The position numbers were made by a program, and so were the translations under genes. Shown one piece after another: positions 37,501 through 48,400 of a DNA stretch of 64,000 nt (positions are counted from its first letter, which is position 1; each line of letters begins with the position of its first letter). Source of the stretch: Hippophae tibetana (taxonomy: Eukaryota > Streptophyta > Magnoliopsida > Rosales > Elaeagnaceae); assembly GCA_037013495.1 (NCBI GenBank), contig CM072809.1:11358501-11422500 (forward strand), read 5' to 3'. The notes under the pieces were generated by a model that saw only the letters and a program-made list of their open reading frames with translations, was not told where the DNA came from and ran no database searches.

Positions 37501-40500
37501 CATACTGTTTGGAAATGCAAGTAAAAAACCTAGACTAGAAAGACTATTGGGACATTAGGTCCAATGCTTTTCATGTCTATTTAAGCCAAAAGGGAGGTTT
37601 TGGATTTAATCATGCAAACGAAAAGTTTTTGAACTTTGAAATTGATAGAGATCGCTTCTAAATCAAACAAGGTATGTGTTTAAATTAAGTTGGATTTGTT
37701 CAAAGTATCCCACCTCAATTGAAATAAACAACACTTAATAGTAAAAGATGTCTATTTGAATTGAGGTGTTGGAATGATAGGTTTGACCTTTAAATTGTGA
37801 CTTGAAATAAGAATGTGATCAACTAAATTGAAAATTTTGGGAAATAAATTCTGCACATGGGCAAAGGTAACTAACATTCTTACATTATGCCCTAATAATG
37901 AAGTTATACTCATTAAATGTTTTTGAAAAAATAAGCTATGACTAAAGAAACAAGAATATTTATAGCTCTTAGGCTTTGATGTCTTCACTATTCTATGATG
38001 TTCAAAGGAATCTAATTTATGACAACGGGAAAAGAATACTTCAATATTGGTTTCCTTTTTATGCATAAAAAGACTGAAGTGCCTTTAGCCATGAAGGGGT
38101 TCTTCGACGTACTAAAGTGTTTATTTTGTCAATGTTTTGTCTTTTGGTTAACTGCTGGTCCTCCCTACATGTTTGAAATTTTAAAAAATACCAAAAATTG
38201 CAGATGAAAAATAAGGAAAGAATAAGGGTCAAAAGAAAGTTTGTGTACTTCCAACAGAAATTACAAACAAGGGCAAGGCCCGCCTGATCAAAGAACGTAA
38301 ATTTCACAAGAAAAAGTGCAAAGAGTGCATATTCTTTAGAGTGCGTAGAGTAATAAAATCTTGCTCAGATTCATAATAATAACAGTGAATAAAGTACATA
38401 AATACCAAGAAGCCCTGCTGATCAGGAAAGGCAGCAACACATCTCGTCTGGTACTTCAGAGGTGAAGTGATTCTCTTGAACTCTGTCTGCAGATATTTAA
38501 AAAGACATGAAAAAGAATGAAATTCTCAGGTGGAATATAGTGCAGCAAGTATTCCTCAATGAAACTGAATACAAACTGAATTAAGACATGATATGATATA
38601 GTGCATCTTGTCTTGAAAAGACATGATATGGAACAAAGAAACTGAATTAAGGATACAAACTGTATCCAGTAGCGCCACAGCTATAGCTTGCAAATATATA
38701 TATATATATATATAGTAGCTATGACACTTTCCGAACATATGACAACCATATAGACAGCACATTTCAATGTAACCCAACCCACAACAAGAAGATATGATCC
38801 CAAACTCAATAACATAAGAACATAGAAAGGCAAGACAAGTTGGAGAAAAATTTCAATATCCTACAACAATCATGAACCCGAACTAGTTGAAGTACAAATA
38901 CACTAATCTTTTCTTTAGGGTGTAACAAATAACAATTCATTCCTAATCTGATACTGTTAAACTCGTACAAGGAAAAATATAAACTCCACTATATATAAAA
39001 TAAAATATTTTGGACCTCTATTATCCTATATACTATATAACATTTTATGTTTATTACACTGCACTTTTTGATTGTTTCACAGAAAAAAAAATAAAAAATA
39101 AGCTATTCTAAAATGCATTGAAAAGGCAGTACCTGTGGATTCTGCAAATTAAAGATAACCAGATTCCTATCTGCAGTACCCACAACCATCAGAGGGTGCC
39201 TCACTGTTAGGGAATAACAGCGATCGGGGAGTTGTTGTGTATGTACTGCATTCGGCTGTCTTGTGTCCCAATATCTATAATTATATATAAAAACAACTTA
39301 TATAATAGTCTCAGAACTCACATTTATGAGATGCTTGGATTCCAAAGATACCAGACTGAGTACACTAAGCCAATAACAAAATTGTAGAGTGCAAATAAAA
39401 ATTTCAAAGCAATCAATGGGTGCCAATAGTTTCTACACATACATGAGAAAAAAATTAAACATTTTTCCAGGGTAATAATATGTAGCCATTCCCAGCTTAC
39501 AATTTAGTAAGTTACAATGCGGAAGATTCCACACCATCAAATCAGAAACAAAATTATCCCACCAACTACAGCAATCCAGCTTACAAGATCATACTTTATT
39601 GAAACCATGGGCATTGACAAGCGATTCCATTTGGGAGGGTGGAAAGAAACAGCCATTCAAAATAAAATTGTAATAGCCTTAATAAATATAAGTTTACTCA
39701 ACCACGACATGTTACTTAATATCATAGTATTTGTCATAGTAGCAATACAACTCAAAAATTTTGTTCTCATTATGAAAGGTATTCACTATTACCTCAAGGT
39801 CTTGTCCCAGCTTCCTGTGACCAACAGATTCATTTCTGGAATCCAAGCCATATCTTTAATGGGTGCATCATGCATGGCTACAGTCATTGCTTGACCACCA
39901 GACAATAAAGGCCACATCTTAACTTGCTTGTCGCAACCTCCAGAGAAGACAGTTGTGCCATCATCCTTCCAAGCTGAACATAGAACCTTACAAAGAAACA
40001 AATAAAAATTTATCAGTATTACCAAAAACCATTGCAGTTACAACAAAAAAGAAATTTAAAAAAAGGGATAAATATAAAGACTTAAGTTCATTACTGGATG
40101 ATCATGAGATATTGAAGCCTTAGGTGCACTTGCTAAAGCATTTCCATTCCGCATTATCTCCCAACATCGTACCTATAAAATTAATAAAACATGTAACAAG
40201 CTACGACCTTAACAACACAAGCCAAAGAAAAAAAGTAGCATGACAAAAACCTGATTATCCCATGAGGTAGCAACCAGGTGATTGGCCTTAGGACTGAAAC
40301 AAATGCTGGAAACAGAATCACTAGGAGGTTGAGCCACCTAAAACCAACGTATTTGACATAAATGGTTGTTGTAGAGATCATATATTCAAAACTAATTGAT
40401 TCAATTCAACAAATTTGGAAAACCATTTCTTTCTTCATGATAATACTAAACTCCTAGGAGCTATAAACACTCAACGAGCACATGAACAACACAGTAACAT

Positions 40501-40972
40501 GTACAAAAAATTCATAAGAAGCAAAAAAAAAAAAAAAAAAAAATCAATTACTTCAAACTCAGAACCACCTTATTCGTTAATGCTGTTCTAAGATAATAAA
40601 GTCAGACTAAGTAGCACAACAACAAAAAAAACATATTATTGCATGAATATTGAATATTTTGTCCCCAAAAAAAGAGCCCTAATTTCGAGCTCGGAATCAC
40701 ATATCGCTAAAAGAAATTACAACTACAACGATTCGAAAATTTGAGTACGAAAACCGTTAGGCTCCATAAATTAGTTTCACAGCCAAATGTAATTATCAAG
40801 TTTACTGCTGTCACATAAATTCAACTCCATTTGAAATAAAACCTCGAGAATTATAAATTACGAACTTCAAAGAATCTCGCTAAGAAAGTTGGCAAAGATA
40901 ATGGGAATACAATACCTCGAAGGAATTATTAGGGTTTGGATTACCGGTGGATGCCGTACCGAATGTTGCCAT
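34578..40972 (-). CDS. RAE1: RAE1-type mRNA export factor (WD40)
   Basis: WD40 beta-propeller protein of the Rae1/Gle2 family, which acts with NUP98 at the nuclear pore in mRNA export and in mitotic checkpoint functions. Exons (minus strand): 40972-40916, 40337-40251, 40172-40095, 39986-39793, 39274-39133, 38486-38406, 37150-37022, 36781-36704, 36271-36200, 34849-34769 and 34631-34578. They total 1053 bp, or 350 aa, the expected size. Seen: start MATFGTASTGNPNPNNSFE; repeats with ATSWDNQVRCWE, FSGGCDKQVKMWPLLSGGQ, LVTGSWDKTLRYWDTRQPN and ATAGSDGAFNFWDKDSKQ; the family signature GSIEGRVGVHHLDDSQQSKN; and the end KPRVGGASGRK. Every intron is GT-AG and the frame is intact throughout. Introns hold only minor tandem repeats. 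The gene is divergent from DGS1 across 4.5 kb. Confidence 0.94.
35408..35523. repeat. 67-bp-period direct repeat in RAE1 intron 9
   Basis: The block beginning aagataagagaagctcaa and ending acaattaggaag occurs at 35408 and again at 35475. Three or so substitutions separate the copies. It is an intronic tandem duplication with no coding content. Confidence 0.85.
35633..35684. repeat. 26-bp tandem repeat in RAE1 intron 9
   Basis: gttttgttgggagagcagct followed by aagg is repeated with a 26-base offset, at 35633 and 35659. Two nearly perfect copies are present. Confidence 0.85.
38692..38716. repeat. (AT)n microsatellite in RAE1 intron 5
   Basis: An uninterrupted alternating AT run of about 24 bases. 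Similar short (TA)n runs lie near 23471 (PheRS intron 2) and 52049 (DGS1 intron 4). These are probably length-variable markers. Confidence 0.85.
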
Positions 40973-41185
40973 CCTCAGACTGCCCAGATTCTACTGTAGT
41001 AACAGAAAATAAAAAAATTATTAAAAAAAAAATTAAGCAAAGACAATGAAGACGACTAGTAGAACAAGAACAAGAGCAATAGACGTACGTAGTAACAAAA
41101 GGAGAAAACGTAGAGGAAAATAGGCTGGCTGGTAAATGTATATAGAGCATTGAGTCCTGTAATTTACAAATTCATAAGTACTATA

Positions 41186-42640
41186 AATTAAGTTAAAAAT
41201 TTAAATTTTTAAAAAATAAAATATTAATTATATATTTTATTAATAAATGTTCTGTCGGTATCATCCTCTCTTTTCCTCTCTTCTATTTTTTTTTTTCTTC
41301 CTCCCTTCTATTTTTTTTCCCTCCCCCCTGAGACTCTTTTTTATTTCTCCCTTTTTTTTACTATTTCTCTCCCGTTATTTTCTACCTATTCCTACCATTT
41401 GTCTCAATTTGTTATTTTTTAGGAGAGTATAGAGAGAAAAAAAGGATTTTATCTAAAAAATTCATATTTTTTATAATAATTTTAAAAAAGATTAAGATTG
41501 TTTTTAGTTTAAAAAAGAATATATTTTAATCTTAAACTTGAAAACATATTTTTTTTAGTTAATTTTATTTGAAAATAAATAAAAATATATATAACTCTAT
41601 TTTACAAAACATAATTATTATAAATATAAAAAAATATTAACACTTTATAAATTTATAATTAATTTTAAGTACACAAATCTTTTTTATCATATTATATATT
41701 AAATTTTTTTTAAATAAAAATAATTTATTTTATAATAAAATAAATATAAATTTATACAAAAATATTATACTAAGCATTTTGATAATTCATAAATAATATA
41801 ATATATTATCATTATTATTATTAAATATAATTATATTTAATAATTAATTATAATTATGATATAAAAAATAATTTTCATAAAAATAATTAAATTATTAAAA
41901 AAATTAAGAAATCTCTGTATTATTATAGATATGTGTTATAATTTAATCTATTTTTTAATTTTTTAATTTTAAATAATTTATTTAAAAAAAAATATCAATA
42001 ATTTTTCATGAAAATGATGTAACTATTTAGTAAAGTTTTTAATAATTTAAAATTTAATAATTTATTATTATTATTTTATAATAAAATTGATAAGTTATTT
42101 GTTATAAAAAAATATATTTTTTATTATATAAATATAAATTATTTTTATTTATAATAAAAATAAATTCTTGTTTATTAAAATTTGTTGAATGGAGATTTTT
42201 TAAGAAGATAAAAAGAAAAAATGTGATTGAGAAATAGGAAATGAGAGAGAAAAAAAATATTTACTGTTTGGTTTTTGCGTGAAAGAAAAAAAAATAATGA
42301 CCGAAAAATACGAAAGGAGAGAGAAAAAAATGTATTATCCACAAATTATTGAATAGATTTCAATTTTCTCTTTTTTAAACTAAAACAACTCTTAATCTTT
42401 TTTTAAACTATTATAAAAAATATACCATTTTTAGACAAATTCCAGATAACAAATGAAATAAAAAGAAATAACTAAGAGGGGAGGGGGAACGGGAGGGATA
42501 GAAGGAGAAAAAGTAATAAAGAGAGAAAGAATTTATAATTTAAAATTATTTTTTATTTTTATGTTTTAATGTTTATCTATTAATAAAATATATAATTTTT
42601 ATTTAAAAAAAAAGTTTTTAAATTTTTTTTTAACTTAATT
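41186..42640. mobile_element. ~1.45-kb long-TIR element between RAE1 and DGS1
   Basis: Two inverted arms of roughly 300 bases bound this segment (about 41186-41530 and 42345-42640). The left arm runs attaagttaaa, tatattttattaata, a pyrimidine tract (ctctcttttcctctc to ccctcccccctg), then ttttttataataattttaaa and aagattaagattgttttt. The reverse complement of the right arm repeats this order: attaagttaaa, tatattttattaata, the CT tract, ttttttataatagtttaaa, aagattaagagttgtttt. The core is AT-rich with GA-rich tracts and no transposase, so it is a non-autonomous foldback or Mutator-like element. No clear TSD was found. Confidence 0.6.
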
Positions 42641-45469
42641 AATAATATTTTAAATTATAAGATTAAATAAACCGTCTCCGTGAAAGTATGAAAGCTAGAT
42701 TAGTAACATTTTTATTATTTATATTTAGATGAATATCATATATAAACTAAAAATTAATATTTTTAGTTATTAATTATTCTTAATTAAAAACATGTTATAT
42801 GTGTTTCATTCAATTAAAAAAATATTTAAATTATTAAATTTTTATTAATATATTAATAGTTAAAATATTAAAATTTAAAATTTTAATATTAATTATTTAT
42901 AATTTTATAAATATTATAGAGAGTAACGAGGACTGGATTTACGTTGCTTAACACTTTCTCGTTTTTTATTTTTGATTTAAAATTTATATATATTAAAAAT
43001 CTTTATATTATAGATCTTTAAACGAAGTTTAAAATAATATTTGTATTTTTTTTAATTTTTGTTAAGATAAATTAATAAAAAATTATCGTATATATATTAT
43101 TTAACTTTATCGAATAATAAAAATAATATTAAAATATAATTCATGATCCACATATACTATTACTTTATATTTTTGATGATAAATTTATGTTAATTATATT
43201 AAGTGTTATTTTTATTTCTCGATTAAGTCATAAAGTATGTTTTGTTCGATATATATTTATTAGTTTACACTTTTTATTATAAATGAAAAAAATAAAAAAT
43301 TAAACTAATAATAAATATTTTACAATGAAAAAATAAAATTTTAAATTAAAAAATAAAAAAAATAATATTTATGTGAAATAAAAAAAATATAATAATAATT
43401 ACATAATTTGTTTATATTAAAAAACGTTTATAAAATCTTGTCATAAATTAATATATTAAAAAAAATATGATTTCATAAAATATAATGACTCTTTTATTTA
43501 TCCTCTTATTATATTATAAAATATAGATTCACTCGTTTTTCATTTTCATTTTATTATCATAATTTTTCTCGCACAATCCCACAAAAAATTTCCCAACAAA
43601 AATTTATGTTAAGAAAAATTTACAACCTTAATAACAAAAGTTTCCTTATCTATTAGAACTTTTTGTATTATGATAAGTTTCCTTATCTATTATAACTTTT
43701 TGTATTATGATTGTAACTCAGGATCACATAAACATATACAATATTGATATTGATATTATAATTTATAATATGATATGTGATTAATTTTTTTGAAAAATTG
43801 ATTAATTTTTTTATTTATAAAATTATTTAACCATAAGTGACATAATAATTAGCATAAATATAACGTAATTTTAATATTTTTTTTTAATTTATAATAAATT
43901 TAATTTAATTATAAACATACACGTAATTTATTAAAATATTTATTTAATTAAAAATTAAAAATTATTATTATTATATAAGAATTAAATATACCATTAATAT
44001 TTTAAATATTAATAATTTGTTATTTAATTAATAAATAAAAAATTAAGTGTATTAAATTTTGTGACTTAAATATTTATATATAACAAATAATGGATTGTCA
44101 TTTACCAAAATTGCTTTAAAAAATGAAAATTTAAAATAAATTATATTTTTTAACATTTTTTTATTAAAACATTATTATTATTATCTTTAAAACTTGATAA
44201 AAATACAAATATTTAAAAATATAACAAGACAATTATATGATTTTTTAAAAATATTTTTCAATTATTATTATTTTATTATTATTTTAATGTTTTTTTAATA
44301 AATTATTATTTTAAAATATATATTTTAATATTTTTCTTATAAAAGTATTATTACTATTTTTAATAATTTAAATATAATTAATATAATTAATATAATTATA
44401 TTTCAATATAATTAATTTTAATTTATTATTAGATTATATGAATCACATTATTTGCTATTTGTTTTTGTTTTTTTAATCTCTTATCCAATATACAATATTA
44501 AAAAAGTTTTTTTTTTGTAAAAATAATATATTTACACAAAAAAATATTTAATTATTATATTTAAAGCGTGACAATTTTTTTTTATCTTAAATTTTTTTAT
44601 GTAAAAAATTAATAAGATCGAACTTTTTTAAATATCTTTTATATTATCATGTTATTTAAGCCCCTCCCAAGATACAAATGTTACCTAGTATAAGTGATTT
44701 TTTTTAAAAATTACACATCGAGGTTGACGTGTAAGTAGCGAACATTTTATCCATAATAATTAAAATTATGATTATATATAAATTTTTTACGAATTTTTTA
44801 AATTATATATTAATATTATATTTATATATATAATTATATAAAAGATATTCTTTTAATACTAAACAAACAACCCTTAAATAATTAAATTAAAATTTTATTT
44901 ATTCTTACACATATATTTTTTATTAAATAACTAAACAATAAAAATAAACGTAAATATTTAATAATTTATTATAATAAAATGAGTTTATTATATTTTTTAT
45001 TCAAAATTCGATGGAATTAATTAATAATATTTATTACATGAATTTTTAATATACATTTTTTAATTAATTTTTATTAATATCATATATATTTTAAAGATAT
45101 TGTCAAATCAAACAAAGATAAAAAATTTAAAAATCATAACAATTTACGTTCAATATTTTTTTCTTGAACTTCGAGAAGTTTAATTAATCATGTTAATTAA
45201 AAAAATACCGTAATATTAAGGGGTTAAAATTCTTTAAAGATATCTCATTATTATTTTGAATATATTTAAAAAAATTCTTCAAAATTCTTCAAAATTTAAT
45301 TAATAATATTTATTAATATGTATATTCAAATTAGCTAAAAAATTAGCAGTAATAATAATAATAAGTAAGAAAAAATGGGTTAAAAAATGGCGGTTTACTT
45401 GTAAGTTGCCGCATAGCACCAAAGTAGGGACGAACTGTCTTTGAAAGATTTCGAAACTACTGCGCAGCA
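42641..45469. other. Extremely AT-rich intergenic region upstream of DGS1
   Basis: About 2.8 kb, almost entirely A+T, with runs of ataat/ttatt and only very short open frames. The last 150 bases before 45470 become less AT-rich and should hold the DGS1 5'UTR and core promoter. A 37-bp-period direct repeat lies at 43638-43711 (aagtttccttatctatta, then actttttgtattatgat, twice). No gene could be supported. Confidence 0.6.
43638..43711. repeat. 37-bp tandem duplication
   Basis: aagtttccttatctatta followed by actttttgtattatgat occurs at 43638 and 43675 with a single visible substitution. Confidence 0.85.
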
Positions 45470-48400
45470 ATGGACGACACAATTGCCTCTGGGGCAAACC
45501 AGTCCAACGATTTCGGAACCCTATTATCTTTTTACTCCAATTACCTCTGGAACCGAGCCTTCGGTTTACTTCCTTCTATTGATTCACATTTTCTCGGGAA
45601 AATTTCAAATTTTCGCGCCAGATCAAGAAGACGCCGATTATGTCTCCCCCTTCCATTGCATCCCAATGCGCTCGATTCTTCTCAGTACGTCCAGTCTACC
45701 TCGATTTTTATTGCTCACAAATTATTTTATTTCCATTTTGACTTATTTGTTTGCCGTGGAAGTTGACGCCCCATTTTATTACCATCCAATGGTTACTTTA
45801 GGGTCATTTTGATGGTTGAAATAGTTTGTTTGGTCAACTTATTCATGTTATTTCTGAAAAATTGATAGTGAACTGGAAAATGAAATAGTATGCTTGTTTT
45901 TCTTTAGGGTCATTTATAATGGGTTTTCATGTTTAGGTGCTTATACTTTATCGTGGTTGTATCATACATGCCACACCTGATGCTGGTGTTGTGTTGATAA
46001 TTCTTTTTATTCCAAAGTTTCACATAGTCATATGGCATTAAGACTCACTAGTGGTGAGCATCGGTTCGAAACCGCAAATTTTAGGTCAATCCGATCCGAT
46101 CCGAAGCAAATTATGAATTATTCAATCCGAATCCGAACCGCTGTACATGCCAATCCGAACAAATTTGAAACCGCCAATTTTAAGTCAATCTGAATCCGAT
46201 CCGATCCGAAAATTATTTAAACCAAAAATTATTCAATCCGAAACCAATCCGTTGTACATGACAATCCGAACAAATCTGAATTTGCTAATTTTAAGTCAAT
46301 CCGAATCCGATCCAATTCGAAAATTATTAAATCTTAAATTTTAATTTAAATCTATTAAAAAAATTACATAAATAAAAAAATTATGAAATATCAATTCGAT
46401 TGGAACAGTTATAAATGTCAATTCGAACAAATCCAAATCTGATTTAATTTCAACATATAAAATGAAAAATTACATATAATAAAAAAATCTAAAATAAAAA
46501 TATTTTTCATACAAATTAAAAAAGTAAGTGACAACATGATTAAAAATAATTCAACAAAAATAATCAAAAAGAAAAAATTAAACATTAATTACATAATTTA
46601 ACTCCAAATATACATAGTAATAATTTAACTCCAAAAAATTAAATAGCAATTACATAAATTAACTTCACTCTACGAACATTAATAACAACAACTTTTTGAT
46701 AATCATTCAAGGTTTAAATCACCAATACCATCAAGAATATCTGCAAAATGAAAAATTAAAAAGTTAAAAATATACATAAATAATGAGCTAATAAACATAA
46801 TAATATATATTTGATAACAAATAAATCTATATATATTTGAAAGTTTTATGAAATATACCTGATTCTAGAGCTTCAATTTCATCAAGAATATCAAAGACAA
46901 AATCTTAAATCTTGAGGAATGAACATTCCACCAACTTAAAAGATCAAATTTCTCATCATCCATATCAACCAATGCTTCTAGTAAGTATTTTTTCACTTCA
47001 GATTTGTTTTCCATAGTATGAACTTCTTTTAAATGCTTTCTCTTACGAGAAGCATAAAGTTGGAATGCATCTGCTTCTAAACCAAAACCTTCTGTACCCA
47101 CTTCTAAAGGTTGAGAAGATTCTTCTATGTTTGAGGGAAAATACGCTTTATGATACTCCTCGTACATATCTTCCAAAGTTTTTTTTACCCTTTTAGAACT
47201 CATTGAAGCCTTAATCTCATCCCCATTACACAATTCTAGCAAACTTAGATGTAAAGAACACTCTTTATGCCTAGGATCAAGTAAAACAGACACAAATAAC
47301 ATCATATTCATTTTAGATATTCCTCCCCAATATTTGTCAAACTTTACCTTCATATCACTAGCCATCTTCATCATAATATAATTCTCGCATTTACTCCACA
47401 TATCAAGTTGATCATGAATAAAACAAATACGATCCAAGAAGAAATTAGAAGTCACATATAAAGATCCAGAAAACATTAATGTAGCTTCATAAAAAACTTT
47501 CAAAAATTGGACAAAATGTTTAGCATTATCCCAATCCATTATAGTCGAAGCTTGTTTAATTTCACCTCGACAAAACTCTTGATAGTATCCCAAATCAGTG
47601 ATCTCTAACCTTTCAAATGCTTTTTGAAAATAAGTTGCAGAATCCAACATCAAATAAGTTGAATTCCACCTTGTCGTAACATCTAAACAAACGAGTTTTT
47701 AAGTAGAGAGTTTTTCCATTTCAACAGCACTCTTAAATTTTTGTAGTCTAATTGGTGATCCTCTCACGTATCTTACAACAGCACGAATCCTATTTATTGA
47801 TATGTTATACTCTTTCAAACCCTGCTCAACAATTAAATTCAGAATATGTGCACCACATCGCATGTGCAAATGTTTTGATTCTAAAATTGCATTACCCCAA
47901 CCATTAACGCATTTTTTTCAAATAAGTAAGTGCAGTATCATTAAAACTTGCATTATCAACTGTAATACATAATATCCTATCAATGCCCCAATCTAACAAA
48001 CATGCTTCAATCGCTCTACCAAGTGTATCACCTTTATGATTTGGAACTTGACAAAAATTCAAGGTTCTCTTTTGTAAATTCCAACATTATCAACAAAATG
48101 AGCAGTTAAACACATATAACATAAATTCTGACAAGATGTCCATGTATCAGTGGTAAGACATATTCTTTTACTAGTTCTATTCAACAACTCTTTTAATTTT
48201 ACCCTTTCAATAACGTACAAATTCAAGCAATCTCTTGCAATAGTACACCGAGAAGGGATTTTAAACAAAGGTTGTAACTCTTCAATAAACTCCTTAAATC
48301 CTTCACCTTCTACGATAATAAATGACAATTCATCTTTTATTATCATCCTTATCAATTTTTCTCTACATCTTTCAGCATTAAAACTATGGGGTACAAGACT

